Below are positions 24,393 through 32,845 of a stretch of DNA of 35,772 nucleotides, piece by piece. The stretch is taken from positions 1 through 35,772 of the forward strand of contig URGA01000011.1 of assembly GCA_900547275.1 (NCBI GenBank). Direction: 5' to 3'. The position numbers and the translations under genes are program-made. The DNA comes from an uncultured Oscillospiraceae bacterium (GTDB taxonomy: Bacteria > Bacillota > Clostridia > Oscillospirales > Acutalibacteraceae). The notes under the pieces were generated by a model, which did no database searches, was not told the origin of the DNA, and was given only the letters and a program-made list of their open reading frames with translations. How positions within the stretch are numbered: position 1 is the stretch's first letter; the number at the start of each line of letters is the position of its first letter.

Positions 24393-25426
24393 ATGCTTGG
24401 CGAAAGAAGAGCCGCAATACTCAGCCTGATAATTGAGCACTATATCAAACAGGCGAGCCAATCGGTTCAAAAACTCTTGCTGCGCTTTTGCCCTATTCAG
24501 TATCCAGCGCCACCATTCGAAATGAGATGGCCTATCTTTCACAGCTTGGTTATCTCGAACAGCGCCACACAAGCGGCGGCCGTGTTCCTGGAAAGAACGC
24601 ATACAGATTTTACGTTGACAATCTGATGATAAAAAAAGAGCTTCTGCCCCAGGAACAACAGCGAATAGACGAAATCCTTTCGGTAAACGCAGGCGACTCC
24701 CAAAGACTTGTTAACGACGCAGCCAGACTTTTGGCAGACGTTACACGGTGCGCTTCTTTCTGCAGCACAATCGCTGACAAAGAGGATTCAATCCAGGGCG
24801 TTCAGTTAATTCCGGCAGGCTCAGGAAGAGCGATGCTGGTTATGCTGACAACAGGCGGACGAATTAAATCGTCAATATGCAGACTGAACTGCCCGGCAGA
24901 CGAAGAATTCACCGCGGCGTTTTACGAAGTGGTCAATAACGCGTTTATAGGCACTCGCCTTATTGACGTAAGTCTGGCAACGGTTCAGAGCGCCAGCGTA
25001 ATTCTCGGAGCAAGAATTTTCGATATGCTCCCTGTGCTTTCTTCCCTTTGTGCGCTTTGCACAGAGGCGGCGGAAAACACCCTTACAATAGAAGGCGAAA
25101 CGAACCTGCTTTCCCACGAAGAATTGGGAAACGACGTTTACAAACTGCTTGCATTTCTTACAAATAAAAACCGCTTTATAACGCTGGCAAAAAGTTTTGC
25201 AGACAGCAACAAAGGCAGTGCGTTGTTTATAGGAAATGAAAATCCATATTACGAGTTAAAAAACACAACGATGATGACGGCGGACCTCAGAAGCGGCAAC
25301 CGCCACGCAGTACTCGGAATAATCGGGTCTACGAGAATGGATTACTCCGTTATCGTTCCCCGTGTTCAATATATATTTAACAAAACATCTCAACTTCTTT
25401 CAGAAGGAGGCGCAGTAAATGGCTAA
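24393..25426 (+). pseudogene. hrcA: Heat-inducible repressor HrcA, interrupted by an apparent 1-nt deletion
   Basis: The first 19 codons (MLGERRAAILSLIIEHYIK) are normal HrcA, then the frame is lost. One base back, the sequence resumes exactly as HrcA: GEPIGSKTLAALLPYSVSS then ATIRNEMAYLSQLGYLEQ. A missing A in the run at 24447-24449 (AAA-CAGGC where AAAACAGGC would give K-T-G) explains it. With one base restored the protein is about 344 residues, the usual length, with the winged helix at the N-terminus and the dimerisation/GAF-like part behind it. Downstream the frame is intact to the stop, which overlaps grpE. Either an assembly error or a recent null allele; an internal TTG start at 24488 would give a protein lacking most of the winged helix. 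Confidence 0.85.
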
Positions 25427-25964
25427 AAAGAAGAACGACGAAAAAACAAAAGCTCAGCAGGCGGAAAATACAGCGGCTGAAGAAACGGCCGAAGTTAAAG
25501 ACGAAGCTGAAAACAACGAAGCCGAAGAAAAAGACCCTCTTCAGGAGGAACTTGATTCAATCAAAGAACAGATGCTCCGCTTAACAGCGGAATACGCAAA
25601 CTTCCGCAAGCGAAGCGACAAGGAAAAAAGCGAGACTTATTCCTACGCAACAGCAAAAACGGTTGAAGCGTTTTTACCGGTGTTTGACAATCTTGAGCGT
25701 GCTCTCAGCGCAGAGCAGTCAGATTATGAAGCACTGAAAAAAGGCGTTCAGATGACATTTGACGGTCTTATGAACACGCTGGAAAAACTCGGCGTAACGG
25801 CTTTCGGCGAACCGGGAGAAAAGTTTGACCCGAATATGCACAACGCCGTAATGCACATTGAAGACGAAGAGCTTGATGAAAACGTTATTACAGACGTATT
25901 TCAGAAAGGCTATAAGTTGAATGATAAAGTAATCAGACCCGCAATGGTCAAAACAGCAAACTAA
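25419..25964 (+). CDS. grpE: Nucleotide exchange factor GrpE
   Basis: A 181-residue cochaperone that releases ADP from DnaK. An acidic, low-complexity N-terminus (about 1-45) precedes the long coiled coil (about 45-85, EELDSIKEQMLRLTAEYANF) and the beta-domain with LEKLGVTAFGEPGEKFDPNMHNAV and VFQKGYKLNDKVIRPAMVKT, the family signature. The start overlaps the hrcA stop by 8 nt, with AGAAGGAGG upstream. Confidence 0.96.
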   Translation: MAKKKNDEKTKAQQAENTAAEETAEVKDEAENNEAEEKDPLQEELDSIKEQMLRLTAEYANFRKRSDKEKSETYSYATAKTVEAFLPVFDNLERALSAEQSDYEALKKGVQMTFDGLMNTLEKLGVTAFGEPGEKFDPNMHNAVMHIEDEELDENVITDVFQKGYKLNDKVIRPAMVKTAN

Positions 25965-25983
25965 CCAACAGGAGGAAATAACA

Positions 25984-27837
25984 ATGAGCAAGATTATAGG
26001 AATTGACTTAGGTACAACAAACAGCTGTGTAAGCGTAATCGAAGGCGGCGAAGCAGTCGTTATCGCAAATGCTGAAGGCGCAAGAACAACCCCGTCCGTA
26101 GTTGCTTTCAGCAAAGACGGCGAAAGAATGGTAGGTAACGTTGCAAAACGTCAGGCTATCACAAACCCCGACAGAACAATCTCTTCAATTAAACGTCACA
26201 TGGGCTCTGACTACAAAGTAACCATCGACGGCAAATCATACACTCCCCAGGAAATCAGTGCAATCATTCTTCAGAAACTTAAAGCTGACGCTGAAAGCTA
26301 CCTTGGCGAAAAGGTAACAGAAGCCGTTATTACAGTACCCGCTTACTTCACAGACGCTCAGCGTCAGGCTACTAAGGACGCAGGCAAAATCGCAGGTCTT
26401 GAAGTAAAGAGAATTATCAACGAGCCCACAGCAGCCGCTCTCGCATTCGGTATTGACAAGGAAGACGACCAGAAGATCATGGTATACGACCTTGGCGGCG
26501 GTACATTCGATGTTTCCATTATCGAAATGGGCGATGGCGTTCAGGAAGTACTTGCTACAGCAGGTAACAACCGTCTCGGCGGCGACGACTTCGATAAGAA
26601 GATCATGGATTGGCTTGTTGCTAAGTTCAAGAGCGAACAGGGCATCGACCTTTCCGGCGATAAAATGGCTATGCAGAGAATTAAGGAAGCCGCAGAAAAG
26701 GCAAAGATTGACCTTTCCGGCATGACAACTGCCCAGATTTCACTTCCCTTCATCACAGCAGACGCAACAGGTCCTAAGCACATGGATGAAACTCTTACAA
26801 GAGCTAAGTTCAACGAAATGACCGCAGACCTTGTTGAAGCAACAATGGGTCCGGTTCGTCAGGCTATGAAAGACTCAGGTCTTTCAATGAACGACATTGA
26901 CAAGATCCTCCTTGTTGGCGGTTCAACAAGAATTCCTGCAGTTCAGGAAGCTATCCAGAAATTCAGCGGCAAAGAGCCTTTCAAGGGTATCAACCCCGAT
27001 GAATGCGTTGCTATGGGCGCAGCTCTTCAGGGCGGCGTACTCGGCGGCGACGTTAAAGGTCTGCTTCTGCTGGACGTTACTCCCCTTTCACTTGGTATTG
27101 AAACAATGGGCGGCGTAAACACCGTAATCATTGAGAGAAATACGACTATCCCCACAAAGAAGAGCCAGATCTTCTCAACAGCGGCTGATAACCAGACCTC
27201 CGTTGAAGTTCACGTTCTTCAGGGTGAAAGAGAATTCGCAAAAGATAACAAGACCCTCGGCATGTTCCACCTTGACGGCATTATGCCTGCAAGAAGAGGC
27301 GTTCCGCAGATCGAAGTTACATTTGATATTGACGCAAACGGCATCGTTCACGTAAGCGCTAAGGACCTTGGCACAGGCAAGGAACAGCACATCAGCATTA
27401 CAGCTTCTTCCAACATGAGCAAGGAAGATATCGACAAGGCTGTTAAAGAGGCTGAGCAGTTTGCTGAGGAAGACAAGAAGAAGAGGGAAGCCGTTGACAT
27501 CCGCAACAACGCAGACCAGATGGTTTACCAGACCGAAAAGCTCCTCAGCGAAAACGGCGACAAATTCAGCGACGATGACAAGAACGCTCTTAACACCAAA
27601 CTTGACGCACTGAAAGAAGCACTCAAGGGCGAAAACACAGACGCTATCAAGTCTGCTGAAGAAGATCTGACAAACAAATTCTACGAAGTTTCTCAGAAGA
27701 TTTACGAAGCTACTCAGGCGGCTCAGGGTCAGCCCGGAGCAGGCGCTCCCGGCGCAGACGCAGGTAACCAGGGCAACGCAGGTCAGGCAGACCAGGGTTA
27801 CACAGACGCTGACTACACAGAAGTAGACGACAACTAA
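25984..27837 (+). CDS. dnaK: Chaperone DnaK (Hsp70)
   Basis: A 617-residue Hsp70. The ATPase domain starts IIGIDLGTTNSCVSV and contains VYDLGGGTFDVSI and LVGGSTRIPAVQ; LLLDVTPLSLGIETMGG begins the substrate-binding domain; the helical lid follows, ending in a Gly/Ala/Gln-rich linker and DADYTEVDDN. It lacks the roughly 24-residue stretch in the ATPase domain typical of Gram-negative DnaK, as in Firmicutes. AGGAGG precedes ATG, 19 nt after grpE. Confidence 0.98.
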   Translation: MSKIIGIDLGTTNSCVSVIEGGEAVVIANAEGARTTPSVVAFSKDGERMVGNVAKRQAITNPDRTISSIKRHMGSDYKVTIDGKSYTPQEISAIILQKLKADAESYLGEKVTEAVITVPAYFTDAQRQATKDAGKIAGLEVKRIINEPTAAALAFGIDKEDDQKIMVYDLGGGTFDVSIIEMGDGVQEVLATAGNNRLGGDDFDKKIMDWLVAKFKSEQGIDLSGDKMAMQRIKEAAEKAKIDLSGMTTAQISLPFITADATGPKHMDETLTRAKFNEMTADLVEATMGPVRQAMKDSGLSMNDIDKILLVGGSTRIPAVQEAIQKFSGKEPFKGINPDECVAMGAALQGGVLGGDVKGLLLLDVTPLSLGIETMGGVNTVIIERNTTIPTKKSQIFSTAADNQTSVEVHVLQGEREFAKDNKTLGMFHLDGIMPARRGVPQIEVTFDIDANGIVHVSAKDLGTGKEQHISITASSNMSKEDIDKAVKEAEQFAEEDKKKREAVDIRNNADQMVYQTEKLLSENGDKFSDDDKNALNTKLDALKEALKGENTDAIKSAEEDLTNKFYEVSQKIYEATQAAQGQPGAGAPGADAGNQGNAGQADQGYTDADYTEVDDN

Positions 27838-27877
27838 TAACCCCCCTTATCCCAAACAGCTGAAAATCAGCAAAAAC

Positions 27878-27908
27878 CGCCTCAGGGTATTTCGCATATC
27901 CTGAGGCG
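27878..27908 (+). other. Hairpin between dnaK and dnaJ
   Basis: CGCCTCAGG pairs with CCTGAGGCG around a 13-nt loop. No T-run follows, so it is not a standard terminator; it may be an mRNA processing or stability element that sets the dnaK to dnaJ ratio. Confidence 0.6.
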
Positions 27909-27982
27909 TGATACGGTTTACTGCGATAAATTAAGCAAATTTATTTGCGGCGTATTTAATTATTTTATCTTAGGAGGCTGTC

Positions 27983-29140
27983 ATGCCTGAAGAAAAAAGA
28001 GATTATTACGAAGTATTGGGCGTTTCAAAGGGCGCCAGCGATGATGAAATAAAAAAAGCATACCGCAAAACCGCAAAAAAGTACCACCCCGACTTACACC
28101 CTGACGATCCCGAGGCTGAAGCAAAGTTCAAGGAGTGCAACGAAGCATACGAGGTTCTCTCCGACCCTCAGAAGAAAGCCCGCTACGACCAGTTTGGATT
28201 TGCAGGAGTTGACCCCAACTACGGCGCAGGCGCAGGCGGTGCCGGCGGATACGGCGGTGGTTTCGGCTTTGACGGCGATATAGATTTAGGCGATATTTTC
28301 TCGTCTTTCTTCGGAGGAAGCGGTTTCGGCGGCTTCGGTTCGAGGAATCCCAACGCCCCGGCAAGAGGCCGCGACGTTCAGACCGCTGTACAGCTTACTT
28401 TTGAAGAGGCGGCAAAGGGCTGCAAAAAAACTGTTGAAGTACACAGAGTTGAGGACTGCTCAGAATGCGGCGGCACAGGCGCGGCAAAAGGCACCTCACC
28501 GAAAACCTGCCCCGAATGTCAGGGCAGAGGCGTTGTTACTGTTCAGCAGCGCACAGCGTTTGGCGTAATGAGCCCCCAGCGCGCCTGCACACGATGCGGC
28601 GGTACCGGTAAGATTATCGATAATCCGTGCCAGAAGTGCGGCGGCAAGGGCAAAGTTCGCCACGCAAGAAAAATCGAGATAAACATTCCCGCCGGTATTG
28701 ACGAAGGTCAGGTAGTAAACGTAAGAGGCAACGGCGACACCGGATTTAACGGGGGTCCCGCAGGTGACTTGAAAGTCGTTATCGGCATTAAGAAGCACAA
28801 ATATTTCACCCGTGACGGATTTAACGTTTGGTACGACAAGCACGTTTCATTTGTTGAAGCCGCTCTGGGCGCAGAGCTCCAGGTTCCCACCCTTGACGGA
28901 GATGTAAAATACAATATGCCGGCAGGAACACAGCCGGGCAAGGTATTTAAACTCAAGAACAAAGGTATCGACAGGCTCAACTCCATCGGCAAAGGCGATG
29001 AATATGTTCGCATAGTTGTTGATATTCCGACGAGCCTTACCCACGAGCAAAAACAGCTTCTCAGGGAATTCGACAAAACATATGAGCCCCCGAAAAATCC
29101 CCCAAAAGAAGGCTTTTTTGATAAATTCAAAAAGAAATAA
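27983..29140 (+). CDS. dnaJ: Chaperone DnaJ (Hsp40)
   Basis: A 385-residue type I DnaJ. The J-domain has the HPD tripeptide (35-37, KKYHPDLHP), then a Gly/Phe-rich region (about 75-115), and four CxxCxGxG zinc repeats (CSECGGTG, CPECQGRG, CTRCGGTG, CQKCGGKG), followed by the substrate-binding C-terminal domain. It stimulates the DnaK ATPase and delivers substrates. AGGAGG precedes ATG. The 145-nt gap after dnaK holds a hairpin and no clear promoter, so it is probably read from the hrcA promoter. Confidence 0.97.
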   Translation: MPEEKRDYYEVLGVSKGASDDEIKKAYRKTAKKYHPDLHPDDPEAEAKFKECNEAYEVLSDPQKKARYDQFGFAGVDPNYGAGAGGAGGYGGGFGFDGDIDLGDIFSSFFGGSGFGGFGSRNPNAPARGRDVQTAVQLTFEEAAKGCKKTVEVHRVEDCSECGGTGAAKGTSPKTCPECQGRGVVTVQQRTAFGVMSPQRACTRCGGTGKIIDNPCQKCGGKGKVRHARKIEINIPAGIDEGQVVNVRGNGDTGFNGGPAGDLKVVIGIKKHKYFTRDGFNVWYDKHVSFVEAALGAELQVPTLDGDVKYNMPAGTQPGKVFKLKNKGIDRLNSIGKGDEYVRIVVDIPTSLTHEQKQLLREFDKTYEPPKNPPKEGFFDKFKKK

Positions 29141-29145
29141 GAAAC

Positions 29146-29190
29146 ATCAAAGACCCGGAAGATAATCTTCCGGGTCTTTGATTATTTTTT
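29146..29190 (+). terminator. Intrinsic terminator of the heat-shock operon
   Basis: A 16-bp perfect stem (ATCAAAGACCCGGAAG 29146-29161 with 29167-29182) followed by TATTTTTTA. Confidence 0.93.
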
Positions 29191-29199
29191 ACTATTCGA

Positions 29200-29388
29200 T
29201 TAAAGGTCGTCCGCGTCCTGCTCAGGTTCCTCATAAACATCTTCATAATATGTTGCTTTCGTAACGCCTGTATAACTTCCGTTAACGTCGGCGTTTACCG
29301 CTTCAGGACTGAGATAGGACGTAAGGTCAATAACATCTTTTTGTTTGTTTTGCTTTTTTGCCTGTCGCTTTTTGCTTTTATTTTCCAC
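29200..29388 (-). CDS. Small acidic/basic hypothetical protein
   Basis: A 62-residue protein, read from a GTG start with GGGGTGA 5 nt upstream (an earlier in-frame ATG lacks a site). A basic Lys/Gln-rich head (ENKSKKRQAKKQNKQK) is followed by VIDLTSYLSPEAVNADVNGS and an acidic tail ending EEPEQDADDL. The DxNGSYTG segment and QDxDDL end look like a pattern seen in other small Clostridia proteins, but I know no function. It lies 44 nt after the unknown 207-residue gene and is probably co-transcribed. Confidence 0.6.
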   Translation of the reverse strand: MENKSKKRQAKKQNKQKDVIDLTSYLSPEAVNADVNGSYTGVTKATYYEDVYEEPEQDADDL

Positions 29389-29432
29389 TATTATCACCCC
29401 TGCTATTATTCTTTGCAGAGGAAGAACGATTA

Positions 29433-30056
29433 TCAAATTTTTTCTACGTCAACTACGGCTATTTTCTCCAAAAATTCTTTTGGCGAAATTACGGTGCCCA
29501 TGTCAAAAAAATCATCCATATTCATATTGAAATTGTTGACGTAAACAGGAACCTGTTTGTACTCAATATCGATATGGAGCCGCTTTGCGTCGCCCTTGAT
29601 TACGTCTGCGTCATAGCAATCGGCGTCATAATAACGGCTGACGATTATCTCATTATTCTTTACATACTGCAATACGATATTGCGGCTTGAACGTGAAATG
29701 CTGACATAACTTTCGTCCGTTTTAGACAAAGCCTGTCCCATTTTCATCTGGGCAACCGCTTTGCACGCATCCGAATTTACAAACAACTCGTTAATGAAAA
29801 TCGACTCAAGCGCCGTTGTGTCGTCCGGAACAATAATAGCCAAAATAAATTTTGAAAGTTTTTTTCCGTAAAGGCTTTTCACAAATTCTTTAAAATAATG
29901 CTGGCTTTCGCTGATTTTTTCCGCGTAATGATGGTAAAATGGAATGTTGGGGATCATCGGTGTGCCGGGCAATGAAAAGGGTTTAAAGGCTTTCGTTTCA
30001 TTTTCGCACACCAAAATATTGTTGTTTGTTATTATCATTGGAATCGTTTTTGCCAT
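29433..30056 (-). CDS. Uncharacterised protein, possibly degenerate actin-like fold
   Basis: A 207-residue protein starting MAKTIPMIITNNNILVCE; ATG is preceded by GGAGTGA, and the in-frame GTG three codons earlier lies in that site. No signal peptide or membrane segment. The middle (about 69-145), FILAIIVPDDTTALESIFIN, then CKAVAQMKMGQALS and YVSISRSSRNIVLQYVKNNE, follows the order of the MreB/actin block VIGVPSG...AAAIGAGL...DIGGGTTEIAVI...G, but the glycine-rich phosphate loop is absent (SISRSSRN instead) and the N-terminal phosphate-1 loop is missing. This is a visual resemblance only. It heads a two-gene unit with the 62-residue protein and diverges from the DUF3048 gene. Confidence 0.65.
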   Translation of the reverse strand: MAKTIPMIITNNNILVCENETKAFKPFSLPGTPMIPNIPFYHHYAEKISESQHYFKEFVKSLYGKKLSKFILAIIVPDDTTALESIFINELFVNSDACKAVAQMKMGQALSKTDESYVSISRSSRNIVLQYVKNNEIIVSRYYDADCYDADVIKGDAKRLHIDIEYKQVPVYVNNFNMNMDDFFDMGTVISPKEFLEKIAVVDVEKI

Positions 30057-30081
30057 TGAAATCACTCCGTATTCACAAAAT

Positions 30082-30110
30082 ATTTTACTATAACCAATTG
30101 TTTAAATCAA
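30082..30110 (-). promoter_or_regulatory. Promoter of the unknown two-gene unit
   Basis: On the minus strand TTGATT, 17 nt, TAAAAT, about 25 nt before the start codon. On the plus strand of the same gap a TAAAAT near 30151 with a weak GTGAAA at 17-nt spacing may serve the DUF3048 gene. Confidence 0.55.
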
Positions 30111-30185
30111 TAAAAATTCAAAAATATAGTGAAATCCGTAACGATATATGGTAAAATATAACCAGTAGTGATAAGGAGGGGTTTT

Positions 30186-31655
30186 ATGAGCAATTCTGAC
30201 GAACTCGATGAAATACTCAGCGAAATCAAAGACAGACAGAATCGCGGCGACGGAGACGGCGAAAAAAGAAGCGACGAAACCAATCAGGCTTCTGCTCCAG
30301 ACAGCGATGAAGAAAATTTCCGTCTGCCCGACGACGAGCCTCTGGGCGGCGACGAAACCGAAGATGATTTGGCTGCCAAAATCGCAGATGATTCAGAAAC
30401 CGAAGAAACTGTTTTCACAAACGGCGATGAAAAAACTTATGAACACGTTTTTTCAGACGGAGTTGGCGAAACCGCTGATGACAGCGAACAACCCGAACCA
30501 CTGCAATTCGATGCCATTGGCGACATAGAATACCCGGAGGAAGAAATGAGCAACTCTAAAATGAACAACAAGACAAAAATCATCATTGCCGTTTTGGCTG
30601 TCATTGTTATTATTGCTTTGGCAGTAGGAATTTATTTCGCAACAGCAGGCAAAAAGACAGAAGAGCCCGCAACAGAACCGACAGTCGTTACAGAAGCACC
30701 CACCGAAGCACCAGTTGCTATAACAAACCCGCTTACCGGCGAAGCAGATTACAACAAAGACGCTGTCGGCAAACGCCCCGTTGCAATTGTTGTTGAAAAC
30801 GCCCAGGCGGCGCGCCCTCAGTGGGGAATTGACAGCCCTGATATCATTGTTGAAGGCGAAGTAGAAGGCGGCGAAACACGTATGCTTTGGCTTTATTCCG
30901 ATTACACATCAGTTCCGGATCAGGTTGGTCCTATCCGCAGTGCCCGCCCGCCTTACATTCGTTTCAGTGAAATGTTTGACGCAGTATTCATTCACTGGGG
31001 TCAGAGCAAAACTAAAGGCAATTACGTTGGCGCAAACACTGTATTTGAGCAGGACGACGTTGACCATATCAACCAGATGACTTACAGCGGCAGCGTAAGC
31101 CTGTTCAGCAGAGATTCAAGCCGCAACGTTTCATCTGAGCACACCGGCGTTCTCCACGGCGACAAGATTGCAGAAGCGCTCAAAGAACTTAAAATCAGAA
31201 CTGACGCTGAAGACAACGGTCTTACAACATTCCAGTTCAACGAAAAAGACGAAGCTATGGGCGAAGGAGTATGCAACACACTTGCGCTGACTTTTTCAAG
31301 CAGAACCCGCACACGCGACTGGTCATACAGCAGCGACGACAAAATGTACCACAGCACAGACTATGAAACAGACGTAAAAATGAAGAACCTTATCGTTCTG
31401 TTTGACAACACTGAATACATAACAAAAGACAACTACAAAGGCTCCGGCTCAGCAGAAGTTTACTGTGATTACGGCCTTGACGGCGGCAGCGGAATAGTTG
31501 CTTCCGAAGGAACATACACAGAAATCAAATGGAGCAAGAAAGACGGCAAGCTTTCTATCACCGACGCTAACGGCGATCCCATCAAACTCAACGTCGGCAG
31601 AAGCTGGATCGGTTACGCTTCCGCAAACAACGGCGGCAAAGTTGTTGAAGGCTAA
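30186..31655 (+). CDS. DUF3048 (YerB-like) membrane-anchored protein
   Basis: A 489-residue protein; ATG at 30186 follows AAGGAGGGG, whereas the upstream in-frame start lies before that site. The first 130 residues are very acidic and low-complexity, then one membrane segment (about 138-158, IIIAVLAVIVIIALAVGIYF), then a Thr/Pro/Glu-rich spacer, and the extracytoplasmic DUF3048 domain, NPLTGEADYNKDAVGKRPVA to IRSARPPYIRF and FIHWGQS, followed by its C-terminal beta-domain. YerB is a B. subtilis lipoprotein of this family with unknown role. Here a transmembrane anchor replaces the lipid anchor and the long acidic cytoplasmic head is unusual. Confidence 0.88.
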   Translation: MSNSDELDEILSEIKDRQNRGDGDGEKRSDETNQASAPDSDEENFRLPDDEPLGGDETEDDLAAKIADDSETEETVFTNGDEKTYEHVFSDGVGETADDSEQPEPLQFDAIGDIEYPEEEMSNSKMNNKTKIIIAVLAVIVIIALAVGIYFATAGKKTEEPATEPTVVTEAPTEAPVAITNPLTGEADYNKDAVGKRPVAIVVENAQAARPQWGIDSPDIIVEGEVEGGETRMLWLYSDYTSVPDQVGPIRSARPPYIRFSEMFDAVFIHWGQSKTKGNYVGANTVFEQDDVDHINQMTYSGSVSLFSRDSSRNVSSEHTGVLHGDKIAEALKELKIRTDAEDNGLTTFQFNEKDEAMGEGVCNTLALTFSSRTRTRDWSYSSDDKMYHSTDYETDVKMKNLIVLFDNTEYITKDNYKGSGSAEVYCDYGLDGGSGIVASEGTYTEIKWSKKDGKLSITDANGDPIKLNVGRSWIGYASANNGGKVVEG

Positions 31656-31674
31656 AACAAAACAGCAAAATATA

Positions 31675-31710
31675 AAAGCCACGGATAATTTCCGTGGCTT
31701 TATAATTTAT
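31675..31710 (+). terminator. Terminator after the DUF3048 gene
   Basis: AAAGCCACGGA pairs with TCCGTGGCTTT around a 5-nt loop, followed by a modest AT-rich tail (ATAATTT). Confidence 0.75.
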
Positions 31711-31751
31711 AAAAAAGGTTCTGAACTGCACCCAGCAGATCAGAACCTTTT
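31709..31751 (-). terminator. Terminator after leuB
   Basis: On the minus strand AAAAGGTTCTGA pairs with TCAGAACCTTTT, then TTTAT; the loop can form a smaller hairpin. It lies 12 nt beyond the leuB stop. Confidence 0.82.
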
Positions 31752-31763
31752 ATTTATATCAAT

Positions 31764-32834
31764 TTACAGAAGAGACGCAACCAGGTCGCCCATTTCGGAG
31801 GTAGTTACCTGTTCCAGACCCTCCTCATAAATGTCGGGTGTGCGAGCCTTTGTAAGAGCGCTGTCTACAGCTGCTTCAATAGCGTCTGCCGCCTCTGATT
31901 CGCCGAAAGTATAGCGAAGCATCATAGCGCCGGAAAGAATTGTTGCAAGAGGATTCGCCTTGCCCTGGCCGGCGATATCAGGTGCTGAACCGTGAATAGG
32001 CTCATACAGGCCGAAAGTTCCCTCAGCAAGTGAAGCGGAAGCCAGCATTCCGATTGAGCCGCTGATCATTGACGCCTCATCTGAAAGAATGTCGCCGAAA
32101 ATGTTAGAAGTAACGATTGTATCAAACTGGTTGGGATTGCGAACGAGCTGCATTGCGCAGTTGTCAACATACATATAAGAAACCTCAACCTCAGGATAAT
32201 CGCCATTTACAGCCTCAACAACCTTGCGCCACAGGCGGGAAGAGTCGAGAACATTTGCTTTATCAACACAAGTAAGGCGCTTCTCGCGCTTCATTGCATA
32301 TTCAAAGCCGGCTCTTACGATACGCTCAATTTCAGGATAAGAGTAACGCTCCGTATCAAACGCCGCTTCAACGCCGTTTTCAACATATGTACCTCTGTCG
32401 CCGAAATAGATGCCGCCTGTAAGTTCACGAACAATAAGAATATCAAGTCCGTCGCCGATAATCTCCTCTTTTATCGGAGAAGCGCTCTTAAGAGGAGCAA
32501 ATATCTTGGCAGGACGAAGATTTGCAAAAAGTCCGAGACTTTCGCGGATAGCAAGAAGACCCTTTTCAGGTCTGTTGTTACCCGGCTGACTGTCCCACTT
32601 CGGGCCGCCTACCGCGCCCAAAAGAACAGCGTCGCTGGCTTTGCAGGCCTCCTCTGTTTCCTTGGGATAAGGAACGCCTGTTGCGTCAATTGCGCAGCCG
32701 CCCAGAAGCTGATAATTATAGTTGAAATGAAAGCCGAATTTCTCCCCCGCTTTGTCAAGCACCTTAAGGCACTCGTCAACAATCTCGGGGCCGATTCCGT
32801 CGCCTTTCAGGACGGTGATATTATATTCTTTCAT
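31764..32834 (-). CDS. leuB: 3-isopropylmalate dehydrogenase
   Basis: A 356-residue enzyme that oxidatively decarboxylates 3-isopropylmalate to the leucine 2-keto acid with NAD. VLKGDGIGPEIVDE opens the fold; AVLLGAVGGPKWD, the substrate Arg residues in LRPAKIF and VRELTGGIYFG, and NIFGDILSDEASMISGSIGML with the metal Asp are diagnostic; GSAPDIAGQGKANP is the NAD-binding loop. It follows leuA by 11 nt. leuC and leuD are not in the window. Confidence 0.96.
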   Translation of the reverse strand: MKEYNITVLKGDGIGPEIVDECLKVLDKAGEKFGFHFNYNYQLLGGCAIDATGVPYPKETEEACKASDAVLLGAVGGPKWDSQPGNNRPEKGLLAIRESLGLFANLRPAKIFAPLKSASPIKEEIIGDGLDILIVRELTGGIYFGDRGTYVENGVEAAFDTERYSYPEIERIVRAGFEYAMKREKRLTCVDKANVLDSSRLWRKVVEAVNGDYPEVEVSYMYVDNCAMQLVRNPNQFDTIVTSNIFGDILSDEASMISGSIGMLASASLAEGTFGLYEPIHGSAPDIAGQGKANPLATILSGAMMLRYTFGESEAADAIEAAVDSALTKARTPDIYEEGLEQVTTSEMGDLVASLL

Positions 32835-32845
32835 ATTTATACCTC

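Noticed and set aside
24488..25426. Treating the second hrcA frame as a complete separate gene
   Set aside because: It starts from an internal TTG in mid-domain, and the matching N-terminal part is present 95 nt upstream in another frame.
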